This document shows positions 55,132 through 63,092 of a stretch of DNA of 64,000 bases, piece by piece. The stretch spans positions 27,435-91,434 of IMG/VR virus record IMGVR_UViG_3300018005_000012. One strand, given 5' to 3'. The notes below the pieces were generated by a model. It was not told the DNA's origin. It was given only the letters and a program-made list of their open reading frames with translations, and made no database searches. The position numbers and the translations under genes are program-made. How positions within the stretch are numbered: position 1 is the stretch's first letter; every line of letters starts with the position of its first letter. This stretch comes from a virus.

Positions 55132-55156
55132 GGCTGAAATGTTTATATAGTCAGCC
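55132..55156. repeat. Inverted repeat enclosing a TATA box
   Basis: GGCTGA (55132-55137) and TCAGCC (55151-55156) flank TTTATATAG (55142-55150). A dimeric protein bound here would block TBP/TFB, so this is a candidate operator of the 55172 operon. Confidence 0.5.
55142..55150 (+). promoter_or_regulatory. TATA box for the 55172 operon
   Basis: TTTATATAG centred 26 nt upstream of ATG 55172, inside the inverted repeat at 55132-55156. Confidence 0.7.
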
Positions 55157-55171
55157 GAGTATGGGTAGGCG

Positions 55172-55363
55172 ATGAGCACATCAACAACCCATTATGAGGG
55201 CTATTGGATAAAGGAACCAATATGGAAAATCTTAGAGACCTTTCTTATTGAGAAAGGATATAGTCAATCTGTAGCACACAGAGCCGCAGTAGAGGAAATG
55301 TCCGTTCTTTGTGAGAGAGCCGAACACAGAGCAGAAGCAATAGTCGCAAGTGAGACAAAATGA
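55172..55363 (+). CDS. Small hypothetical protein (63 aa)
   Basis: Helical (PIWKILETFLIEKGYSQSVA, AAVEEMSVLCERAEHRAEAI). First of four ATGA-overlapping genes. No family is recognised; small early-type protein. Confidence 0.6.
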   Translation: MSTSTTHYEGYWIKEPIWKILETFLIEKGYSQSVAHRAAVEEMSVLCERAEHRAEAIVASETK

Positions 55364-55659
55364 GCACACCAGCCCCACCTGAGAAAGAACACTATCCTGC
55401 ATTTGAAGATAGTGACATCGTAGTTCTAGAAGGGAAAACCATGAGTAAAGGTAATGGTTGGTGGCAAGCAGTTTTGTTAGTTAAGACTTATGGAAAACTT
55501 CAGTGTAAACTTTACCTTTGGCAAGAAAGGCAAGATAAAACAACAGGTCAAAAGGTTTGGAAACGAAAGCAAAGTTGGACTATTAATTCATACAATTGGA
55601 CAGATACACAAAAAGTCATTAACGAATTTCTAGAGAAGCGTAAGACGATGAAAATATGA
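55360..55659 (+). CDS. Hypothetical protein (99 aa)
   Basis: Beta-rich body (DIVVLEGKTMSKGNGWWQAV, GKLQCKLYLWQERQDKTTGQ) ending in WTDTQKVINEFLEKRKTMKI. The last 20 residues closely match the C-terminal tail of the HNH gene that follows, which indicates insertion of that HNH gene into this gene's 3' end. Confidence 0.6.
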   Translation: MSTPAPPEKEHYPAFEDSDIVVLEGKTMSKGNGWWQAVLLVKTYGKLQCKLYLWQERQDKTTGQKVWKRKQSWTINSYNWTDTQKVINEFLEKRKTMKI

Positions 55660-56066
55660 ATCATACTGATTATACAAGAGAATGGGGTCGCAAACATCCT
55701 GAATCTAAGAAAAATTCACATCTAAAGAGTAGATACGGAATTACTCTTGACCAATTCAAAGAAATAGAATTAAAACAAAATGGTCTATGTGCGATTTGTG
55801 ACCAACCATTACCTGTAAATCCCAAGTTCCATCAGGTTGACCACAATCATCGAACAAATCATCTTCGAGGAATTTTATGTTTCTCTTGTAATCGTTTAAT
55901 CGGTGCTTGTGGAGAAAACTATCTTATACTTGCGAAGGCTATTGATTATTTGATGGATGACTCAGAAATGATACCTAACTGGGAGGAATGTAAGAAGATA
56001 ACAGACGAGTTCTTAGCCAAGAGAAAGACCGTGGTTTCAACAACTCCGGTGTATGAGAGGAAATGA
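55656..56066 (+). CDS. HNH endonuclease, endonuclease VII-like, with captured C-terminal tail
   Basis: 136 residues. LCAICDQPLPV and VDHNHRTNHLRGILCFSCN form the nuclease core (about 1-105). The remaining tail WEECKKITDEFLAKRKTVVS, ending TTPVYERK, is not part of the endonuclease VII pattern and resembles the end of the gene upstream (WTDTQKVINEFLEKRKT). ATGA overlaps on both sides. Confidence 0.83.
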   Translation: MNHTDYTREWGRKHPESKKNSHLKSRYGITLDQFKEIELKQNGLCAICDQPLPVNPKFHQVDHNHRTNHLRGILCFSCNRLIGACGENYLILAKAIDYLMDDSEMIPNWEECKKITDEFLAKRKTVVSTTPVYERK

Positions 56067-56269
56067 GCACCTTAGACGACCAAGTGAAGAAAGCCTTTGC
56101 CGGGCTTATCACAGCCAATGATTCTGTCCTAAGTAGAGACCAGATTAAAGCCATCTACTTAATCTGTGAAAACGTAGACTTTGCTAGGGCAGTAGGTAAA
56201 GAACTCATAAGACTAGGGATAGTCAAGATTCCGAAGGAACCCACTTCTTCCGAAAGTCAAAAAACCTAA
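56063..56269 (+). CDS. Small hypothetical protein (68 aa)
   Basis: Helical (LDDQVKKAFAGLITANDSVL, RDQIKAIYLICENVDFARAV) with a flexible Ser/Lys end. ATGA overlap with the HNH gene; convergent overlap of 47 nt with 56223. No family is recognised. Confidence 0.55.
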   Translation: MSTLDDQVKKAFAGLITANDSVLSRDQIKAIYLICENVDFARAVGKELIRLGIVKIPKEPTSSESQKT

Positions 56270-56423
56270 TCAGATTCTTCCTGTATAGATTTCGGGCCTG
56301 TCGCTTAGTGTAACCCTGTGAAACTAGGGTGTTCACAATCTCGTCTCTTGACCTCAGTTCCATGAGGCAAGTATAGATATACTGCGAGATAGATGGGTAG
56401 CCAAGAAAGGGACGGTAGGGCAT
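56223..56423 (-). CDS. Small basic hypothetical protein (66 aa)
   Basis: ATG 56423 overlaps the TAA of the upstream gene (TAAATG). Helical and Arg-rich (MELRSRDEIVNTLVSQGYTK, RQARNLYRKNLIRFFDFRKK), the C-terminal half resembling a helix-turn-helix of recombinase/regulator type, but too short to decide. Confidence 0.5.
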   Translation of the reverse strand: MPYRPFLGYPSISQYIYTCLMELRSRDEIVNTLVSQGYTKRQARNLYRKNLIRFFDFRKKWVPSES

Positions 56424-56771
56424 TTACGGGTGGCCTACGATGATGTTGATTGTAAAGGTTTCAGTTGACTCTTCTAAGTTGACAGGTGGTAAGGGTGGTA
56501 GAGTGTCGGTCATTACGAGTTCAGCATCAAAGGTTCCTAACTCGTCAAAGTTACCAGTTGCGACTTGGTAGGTGCAGATTCCAAGAAGTGCTTGAGGAGC
56601 AGTGCTAGAGCAGGCTCCTGAGAAGAGCATAGTAGGGCTTTCCTCTTGTGTGAAGGTATAAAGGGTAACAAACAGACCAGTAAGGTCTCTCACAGTCCCA
56701 TCAGCGTTCTTTACGTTGAACGTGAGAATGTAGCCGAAATTGTGTATCTTGACGACCAGACCTGTTGGCAT
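56424..56771 (-). CDS. Baseplate/fibre-associated Ig-like protein (BppU N-domain-like)
   Basis: 115 residues. YILTFNVKNADGTVRDLTGL, LLGICTYQVATGNFDELGTF and FDAELVMTD follow the beta-sandwich pattern of the N-terminal domain of phage baseplate upper proteins (strand, D.TG, ...G.C.Y, F...G.Y.AEL). Located in the second fibre module. Promoter 29 nt upstream. Confidence 0.55.
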   Translation of the reverse strand: MPTGLVVKIHNFGYILTFNVKNADGTVRDLTGLFVTLYTFTQEESPTMLFSGACSSTAPQALLGICTYQVATGNFDELGTFDAELVMTDTLPPLPPVNLEESTETFTINIIVGHP

Positions 56772-56795
56772 CCTACCTTTCTTTTAGTGAACCGA

Positions 56796-56804
56796 CTATT
56801 TAAA
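56796..56804 (-). promoter_or_regulatory. TATA box for the 56771 unit
   Basis: TTTAAATAG (minus strand) centred 29 nt before ATG 56771. Confidence 0.7.
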
Positions 56805-56810
56805 GATGCC

Positions 56811-56927
56811 TCACTCTTGGCTCTCTTGCACGAAGGTAAGGTCTATGGGTAGAGTCTTCGTAACCATTACCTTCTTAGGCATGACGCTGACCGTTATCTG
56901 TAAGACCTCACCAGTGGGTGCAGGCAT
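56811..56927 (-). CDS. Small protein (38 aa)
   Basis: MPAPTGEVLQITVSVMPKKV, then VTKTLPIDLTFVQESQE. Two beta strands; ATG 56927 lies 26 nt below a TATA box that overlaps the stop of the repeat-protein gene. Unknown function. Confidence 0.5.
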   Translation of the reverse strand: MPAPTGEVLQITVSVMPKKVMVTKTLPIDLTFVQESQE

Positions 56928-56948
56928 GAGATAGATAAGGAAGGTGGG

Positions 56949-56957
56949 CTATTTAAG
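56949..56957 (-). promoter_or_regulatory. TATA box for the 56927 gene
   Basis: CTTAAATAG (minus strand), centred 26 nt before ATG 56927; its bases include the TAA stop of the 929-residue gene. Confidence 0.6.
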
Positions 56958-59742
56958 GACTGCCTTCTTCCTCTTCAGGCCACTTGGTTCGGAGCACGAT
57001 GCCCTTCTTGAAAGCCTTTACTATGAGGTCTTTCACCGTTATCTCCTTAACTCTTGCGTTGATGCGAGAAACCTTGGTAGCATGGCCTAGTGCACTTATA
57101 CCTAACGAACCTTGCACTATATCATTAGTAATCACAGACGCTAAGAGATTGGCTCCTATTGCACCCTTCGTCTTCTGATGAGTTATTACCACTCCTAATA
57201 GGGAGGCCCCTATCTCTCCTACGACCAAATCATTGGTTCTAACCACGCCAAGTAGTTGACCACCTATACTACCCTTTACCACTTGGCTGATGATGTTCTG
57301 TGCCGTTATCTGAGTGCCTATCTCTCCAACCACCGCTTGACTGATGATGACCGTTTCTGCGGCACTCGCACCAATTTCACCAGCGACCTTATCACTGGTT
57401 ATGGGTATTCCGTGCTCACTTACTCCAATCTTGCCAGAGACTACATCATGAGTGATAGGTATCCCATGTTCGCTTACACCAATCTCACCCTTCACTTTTT
57501 GGGCGGTGATGACTGCTCCTATCTCTGAGACTCCAACGCTACCCTTGACTATATCTCTAGTGACCACTGCTCCAAATAGGCTTTCACCAATTTCACCAGT
57601 CACAGTTTGGTGTGTAATGGTAGATACAGCACTCTCACTTACACCAATCTCACCAGATACTACATCATGGGTAACGACTGTGCCAACCTCCTTCGACCCA
57701 ATTTCTCCCTTTGTTTCTTGGTGAGTAATCTTTGAGACGGCCAATAGAGAGTCACCGATTGCACCTGAAACGAGGTCATTCGTAATCACCACACCAAGTG
57801 CATTGGCTCCTATACTACCGCTAACCAAGTCACTGGTTATAACACCAAGACTCAGACTGTCACCTATACTTCCCTGTGTCTCTTGATGCGTAATCTCCGA
57901 TACAGCCATCAATTCAGCACCGATAGTCCCAAACGTTTGAAGACTTGTAATCGCTACCCCAGTCTCCGAGACACCGATACTTCCTGAGACCACATCATTA
58001 GTGATTATCTCTCCTTGAGCACTGCTACCAGCACCGACCTCAACATACACATAGTCATTGGTCACAGTCTTCGCCTTCAGCATATCTCCAATCTCACCAA
58101 CCACTTCTTGGTGGGTAATCTCAGTATCTAGTGTGAAAGCATCACCAACTTCTCCAACAACCTCTTGGTGAGTGATTTTTAAGGTCTCGCTCAGATTGGC
58201 TCCTATTAAACCATAAACCATCAGACCAGTTATTGCGACTCCTGATAGTGAATTACCAATCTCTCCCATCACTTCTTGGTGAGTGATGGTCATTACACCA
58301 GTAATCTCATCTCCAATTTCGCCTACCACTGCTTGGTGAGTGATTTTTGATGTTCCACTGATACTTCCGCCAATTGAACCAGAGACCACATCATGAGTGA
58401 TTGCAACACCAGAAGCAGTATCACCAACGGCTCCTACTGTTTCTTGGTGAGTGATGGTCATCACACTAGAAGCAGAGTCACCGATTCTTCCTGAGACAAC
58501 ATCATCAGTAACCACTTGACCTCTAACCGAGTCTCCAACAGAGCCAATGACCGCTTGGTGGGGGATTGTAGTTACTCCGCTTATACTGTCTCCTACCGCA
58601 CCATTGGCCGTCTGATGAGTTATCTTACTTATCCCATTAACAGAGTCGCCTATGGCTCCGGCTACTAAATCGTTAGTCACGGTCTTTACCGTGAGGCTGC
58701 TTCCAATCTCACCTACCGAAGTTTGATGAGGTATGGTTACAACACTAGATATAGCATCTCCTATAGAACCAGATACCTTATCATTAGTCTTGACTACACC
58801 TGTAACACTATCACCCACTGCTCCAATGACCACTTGATGGGTTATCTTAGCCACACTCGAAGTAGCGTCACCAATTGAGCCAGAGACCTTATCATTGGTC
58901 TTAATGCTTCCAGAACCAGCAGAACCTAGTGAGGCCGAGATAATATCACCAGTCTTTACACTACCAGAAGTGCTTCCACCAACTCCCGCACTTACTGTCT
59001 GATGTGTGATAGTCGCAACACTAGATGCGGCATCGCCTATAGCACCTCTCACTGCTTGGTGAGTTATCTTGGTCACACTAGATGCACTGTCTCCAATCGA
59101 ACCAGATACTTTCTCATTGGTCTTAACTGAACCAGAAGCAGAATCTCCGATACTTCCACTAACTTTATCGTTGGTTATCACTTCTCCTAGAGCACTGCTA
59201 CCAGCACCCACATTCACATATACCTTATCATTGGTCACAGTCTTTGCCGTTAGATTGCTTCCAATCGCACCCGTTGTCGTCTGGTGTGTTATCTTCACTA
59301 CTCCAGAAGCACTACCTCCTATAGACCCGCTTACCTTATCGTTGGTCTTTACTGCTCCACTAGCACTATCCCCAATAGACCCAGATACTTTATCGTTGGT
59401 TTTGACCGAGCCTGAAGCACTACTTCCAATAGTCCCGCTTGCCTTGTCATTAGTCTTGACGGAACCAGAGAGGGCATTACCAATGGCTCCCTTTACTACT
59501 TGATGACTTACTTTTGCAACGCCAACTAACCCATCTCCAATTGCTCCATTTACTGCTTGATGGCTTACCTTCGTAACGCCAGCCAACCCACTCCCGATTG
59601 ACCCACTCACTATCTGATGGATTACGACTGTTGCTGAGATTCCGCTAACAACTGTTCCACTTACTGGCTGTGGAGGGATTTGCTCGTAGATGGCTTCATC
59701 ACTCGGAAAGGGAGTAGTTAGGAAGTTCCCTAGACTGGCCAT
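56953..59742 (-). CDS. 929-residue repetitive fibre protein
   Basis: After a short leader (about 1-30) the protein is built of roughly 40 repeats of about 20 residues, of the form (V/I)xGxIGdsxxg(V/T)xkT(N/H). Two variants mix: TNDKVSGSIGDSASG and ITHQAVxGxIGdsxxg. The regular hydrophobic/Gly pattern suggests a beta-solenoid or intertwined trimeric fibre. The last 40 residues are basic and different (RINARVKEITVKDLIVKAFK), possibly an attachment end. DNA repeats of about 60 bp are diverged but could recombine and change fibre length. Followed by other fibre genes. Confidence 0.7.
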   Translation of the reverse strand: MASLGNFLTTPFPSDEAIYEQIPPQPVSGTVVSGISATVVIHQIVSGSIGSGLAGVTKVSHQAVNGAIGDGLVGVAKVSHQVVKGAIGNALSGSVKTNDKASGTIGSSASGSVKTNDKVSGSIGDSASGAVKTNDKVSGSIGGSASGVVKITHQTTTGAIGSNLTAKTVTNDKVYVNVGAGSSALGEVITNDKVSGSIGDSASGSVKTNEKVSGSIGDSASSVTKITHQAVRGAIGDAASSVATITHQTVSAGVGGSTSGSVKTGDIISASLGSAGSGSIKTNDKVSGSIGDATSSVAKITHQVVIGAVGDSVTGVVKTNDKVSGSIGDAISSVVTIPHQTSVGEIGSSLTVKTVTNDLVAGAIGDSVNGISKITHQTANGAVGDSISGVTTIPHQAVIGSVGDSVRGQVVTDDVVSGRIGDSASSVMTITHQETVGAVGDTASGVAITHDVVSGSIGGSISGTSKITHQAVVGEIGDEITGVMTITHQEVMGEIGNSLSGVAITGLMVYGLIGANLSETLKITHQEVVGEVGDAFTLDTEITHQEVVGEIGDMLKAKTVTNDYVYVEVGAGSSAQGEIITNDVVSGSIGVSETGVAITSLQTFGTIGAELMAVSEITHQETQGSIGDSLSLGVITSDLVSGSIGANALGVVITNDLVSGAIGDSLLAVSKITHQETKGEIGSKEVGTVVTHDVVSGEIGVSESAVSTITHQTVTGEIGESLFGAVVTRDIVKGSVGVSEIGAVITAQKVKGEIGVSEHGIPITHDVVSGKIGVSEHGIPITSDKVAGEIGASAAETVIISQAVVGEIGTQITAQNIISQVVKGSIGGQLLGVVRTNDLVVGEIGASLLGVVITHQKTKGAIGANLLASVITNDIVQGSLGISALGHATKVSRINARVKEITVKDLIVKAFKKGIVLRTKWPEEEEGSP

Positions 59743-59766
59743 ACTACATTAGATAAGATAGTGCCG

Positions 59767-59776
59767 ATATTTAAAG
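59767..59776 (-). promoter_or_regulatory. TATA box for the repetitive fibre gene
   Basis: CTTTAAATAT (minus strand) centred 30 nt before ATG 59742. Confidence 0.65.
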
Positions 59777-59781
59777 CCGTC

Positions 59782-61425
59782 CTATGATGAGAGCACTTGC
59801 ATCGAAGTCGTGACGGGGTAACTCTTCCCCGTTCCACCCGTCTGCTTAAGCGTGACCCTATAAAGGTTGCCCTTGTAGAAGGTCTTGCCGTGGAACCTGA
59901 TGAGGGGAGAGACTTGTGTTCCAGAGATAGTGGCCTGTTGGTAGATGTGGGAGTTGGAGTCATCAACAGCCGTGTATTCTCTAACAACCACCGTGTCTCC
60001 AGAGACCATGTTACGAAGGTCGAGAAAACTCTCCACTATGAAGTCTCCAGATTGGTTGCCTTCAGAATAGAGTTGTGCTATTTCAGTGGTTGAAAGACCA
60101 CGGTTGTAGAGACGGACTTCATCAATAGTGCCATCAAACATGAGACCACCATAAGTGCCTAATCTCCCAATTCCAAGACTTGTTGTGTCCTGATATATTG
60201 TTCCAGACCACGATAACGGGGTTCCTGCAACACCATCGAGATACAACGTTTCGGTAGACCCATTAAAAGTTCCAACTATGAAGTGCCAATTGGTATCAGA
60301 AATAGTAGCAGGGCCATATACTGATTTATCATGACTTCCATCTCCAAGGAGCATAAGAACATCATCACCAACAGTAAACTCTATCCAATAAGGCGAAGTT
60401 CCCGGCCCACTACCATTTGCCTTTCCAATGAAGATTTCTCTTGTTCCGCTTCGAGCACGTTTAATCCAAAGAGATAGTGTTATTTGTGAAACACTGAGAC
60501 TTGGAGAATATGGCACAGTCACATAATTTGAGCCACTGAAGTTTAGTGCGTTACCAAATTTTCCTATTGTCCATACTGGTGAACCTCCAAGTGTCCCTGT
60601 ATTAGCATATAGACTTGAATCGTAAGCATATGTTCCTGTTCCCTCATCAAAGTGCCAGATTCCTACAGCCCCACTTAAGGGCACAATATCTACAATGTCA
60701 GTTTCATTGTTGATGATGACAGAAGGAGCACCCTCGTTGTAGAGTTGTGCTGCCTCGGTAACAGATAGACCACGATTGTAGAAACGAACCTCGTCTAAAG
60801 TGCCAGTTATCCCATTTCCGTAACCAGTAGCATACGTTCCAAGATAGTAAGCCCGATTGGTTGATGGATAGACTGGTGTTGTCATACCAGCCGAAGAATA
60901 AGGTGCTCCATTACGATAGAAAGCGATTGTATTGGCAGAGTAATCTGCTACAATAGTCACATGAACCCAAGTATCATAGTATTCACCACTTGACCCAAAG
61001 AAATTGGAAGAACCAGCCCAAACAGGATTGACTCCGTTGGCATATTGGTAAATCAAATCATTTCCACTAAGATGAATCAGAACATATCCAACTGTGCCCG
61101 ATTGACTCGCATCACCAATGATTACTTGACCCCCCGGAGCATCTGTGTTAATCCAAAAACTGAAAGATATTGCCGAGTTAGTGAACGCAAGTGAGAGAGT
61201 TTGAACTCCTTGGTCGCTTGCCGTGACAAAGTGCAACGCCCTTCCATACACACCTTGAACCCATGTTGGTGTATTGAAAAGAGTTCCTGTTCTGCCCTGT
61301 CCACTAGCATCATAAGTGGTAGCCCCCGTTCCTTCATCCAAGTGCCACATCCCGACAAGACCATAGGTAAGAGCCGTTCCATTAGTGAGATTCTGGTCGG
61401 TCTTAGAGGCAACCGAGATTGTCAA
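59782..61425 (-). CDS. Double LamG-domain virion/fibre protein
   Basis: 547 residues. A short N-terminal part, then two LamG/pentraxin-like (concanavalin-fold) modules: MWHLDEGTGATTYDASGQGR ... ITGTLDEVRFYNRGLSVTEA (about 25-230) and IWHFDEGTGTYAYDSSLYAN ... FDGTIDEVRLYNRGLSTTEI (about 255-460). The C-terminal about 90 residues (LDLRNMVSGDTVVVREYTAV ... SYPVTTSMQV) are shared with the next two genes. LamG folds bind glycans, so receptor binding or virion decoration is likely. ATGA coupling with the upstream paralogue. Confidence 0.82.
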   Translation of the reverse strand: MTISVASKTDQNLTNGTALTYGLVGMWHLDEGTGATTYDASGQGRTGTLFNTPTWVQGVYGRALHFVTASDQGVQTLSLAFTNSAISFSFWINTDAPGGQVIIGDASQSGTVGYVLIHLSGNDLIYQYANGVNPVWAGSSNFFGSSGEYYDTWVHVTIVADYSANTIAFYRNGAPYSSAGMTTPVYPSTNRAYYLGTYATGYGNGITGTLDEVRFYNRGLSVTEAAQLYNEGAPSVIINNETDIVDIVPLSGAVGIWHFDEGTGTYAYDSSLYANTGTLGGSPVWTIGKFGNALNFSGSNYVTVPYSPSLSVSQITLSLWIKRARSGTREIFIGKANGSGPGTSPYWIEFTVGDDVLMLLGDGSHDKSVYGPATISDTNWHFIVGTFNGSTETLYLDGVAGTPLSWSGTIYQDTTSLGIGRLGTYGGLMFDGTIDEVRLYNRGLSTTEIAQLYSEGNQSGDFIVESFLDLRNMVSGDTVVVREYTAVDDSNSHIYQQATISGTQVSPLIRFHGKTFYKGNLYRVTLKQTGGTGKSYPVTTSMQVLSS

Positions 61426-63092
61426 TAGTTAATCACCTGCATTAGAGAGGTCACTGGATAACTCTTACCTGTTCCGGCAGTTTGCTTGAGAGTGACCTTG
61501 TAGAGATTCTTCTTGTAGTATATCTTACCGTGGAACCTCACAAGAGAAGCCACCTGTGCTCCAGAGTAGGTAGTTTGCTGATAGATATGAGAGTTAGAAT
61601 TGTCAATCGCCATATACTCCGTAATAACTGTCGTGTCTCCGGCAAGCATATTGCGAAGGTCGAGAAGCCCTTCCATCATGAAGTCGCCTCTCTCAAGACC
61701 CTCATTGTAGAGTTGGGCTATTTCACCAGTGGCAGACTGTCCTACAGATACTCCACCATCACTTAGAGCACGATTGTAAATCCTTGCTTCATCAATCCAT
61801 CCATCCCATCCCGGAGCACCACCCCAACAAATCCCTATATGCCAGTCATTACCTATGGTATCCGCATAACTCGTAACTGTTACCGACCCCTGACTTAGAA
61901 GTAAGATACCATCACAATAGATTCTAACTGTTCCTGCCTGATTAATTGCGGGTGCATCGTAAGAAGCCTCAATGTAATGCCATGCAGAATCATTCAAATT
62001 CTTGGAAACACTGTAATCGAAGCCATCTGCATAAGCACCTGCCTCAAAGTAAATAAGATGGTTCACACCATCATAGTAAAATCCGTTATTACCAGTAGCA
62101 CCTGTGCGTTGTATAATTGGCATATAACTGCCCGGAGTTCTAACCTTAACCCAGACGGCTATAGTTATTGGATTGGTTACATATCTAAGAGTGCCAGACG
62201 GGTCTGAGGTTTGAATGTAAGCAGGATTGTTTGGGCCAGTATAGGTGAACAGAGCACAATAGCCAAGTTTACCTACATCCCATCCTACGGTTCCTCCCGT
62301 ATTATTGTAAAGTGTTCCTGTGGCTCCAGATATACTTGCGTCATGAGCAGTCGTGCTCGTCCCTTCATCAAAGTGCCAACATCCAACCAAACCAGAAAGA
62401 GGCACAATGTCTATGATGTCATTCTCGTTGTTAATAACAACACTCTGATTATAGAGTTCCGCTACTTCAGTAGATGAAAGAGCACGAGTGTAGATACGAA
62501 CATCATCCATAGTTCCTTGATACCACTTATTACCATTGTCGTTTCCAATCATTAAACAATTCATTGATGCAGTAGAATAGACCGTTGTGCCATCTGATGA
62601 ACCATTTATGTAAAGGGTTATGTTGGAAGAATCAGAGACCATAGTAACAAAAGACCATTGACCATTAGTAAACGTATGACTCGACTCAAGAACATCACCA
62701 CCGCTACTTCTATAGTAAGCAAGATGATTTGTTGGTGAAACGAAGAATCCATTGCTACTATCTTGGGTTACTATACCAGACCAAGCACTCCTTAGAATTG
62801 GGTTTATCCATGCTGAAATTGTGAAACTTGTGCCCGAAGCGACTCCCGCTAAATCAACTGAGCAACCATTACCAGCACCACTTGTGAAGTTTAGTGCGTT
62901 TCCAAACTTTCCCGTTGTCCAAGTTGGCAAAGAATGAGTAGAACCAAGAGTTCCTATATTACCCTGACCACTGGTATCGTAAGCATAAATTCCTGTTCCT
63001 TCATCAAAATGCCAAAGCCCTACGATATTAGAGAGAATATCACCACCAATAGTGAGGTTCTGGTCGGTTTTTGAGCCTACTACGACTGTCAC
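61422..63092 (-). CDS. Double LamG-domain virion/fibre protein (paralogue 2)
   Basis: 556 residues, same plan as the 59782 gene: LWHFDEGTGIYAYDTSGQGN ... MDDVRIYTRALSSTEVAELY, CWHFDEGTSTTAHDASISGA ... IDEARIYNRALSDGG, then the shared end (LDLRNMLAGDTTVITEYMAI ... SYPVTSLMQV). The LamG loops differ strongly from the paralogues while the C-terminal module is conserved, as expected if the end attaches to a common partner. ATGA overlaps with both neighbours. Confidence 0.82.
   Translation of the reverse strand: MTVVVGSKTDQNLTIGGDILSNIVGLWHFDEGTGIYAYDTSGQGNIGTLGSTHSLPTWTTGKFGNALNFTSGAGNGCSVDLAGVASGTSFTISAWINPILRSAWSGIVTQDSSNGFFVSPTNHLAYYRSSGGDVLESSHTFTNGQWSFVTMVSDSSNITLYINGSSDGTTVYSTASMNCLMIGNDNGNKWYQGTMDDVRIYTRALSSTEVAELYNQSVVINNENDIIDIVPLSGLVGCWHFDEGTSTTAHDASISGATGTLYNNTGGTVGWDVGKLGYCALFTYTGPNNPAYIQTSDPSGTLRYVTNPITIAVWVKVRTPGSYMPIIQRTGATGNNGFYYDGVNHLIYFEAGAYADGFDYSVSKNLNDSAWHYIEASYDAPAINQAGTVRIYCDGILLLSQGSVTVTSYADTIGNDWHIGICWGGAPGWDGWIDEARIYNRALSDGGVSVGQSATGEIAQLYNEGLERGDFMMEGLLDLRNMLAGDTTVITEYMAIDNSNSHIYQQTTYSGAQVASLVRFHGKIYYKKNLYKVTLKQTAGTGKSYPVTSLMQVINY

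Noticed and set aside
57256-59503. Open frames on the plus strand opposite the repeat gene
   Set aside because: They follow from the repetitive composition of the coding strand and have no promoter or start spacing.
56953-59742. Regular about 60-bp repeat resembling a CRISPR-like or satellite array
   Set aside because: The units are diverged, contiguous and in frame with one 929-codon gene; there are no spacers.
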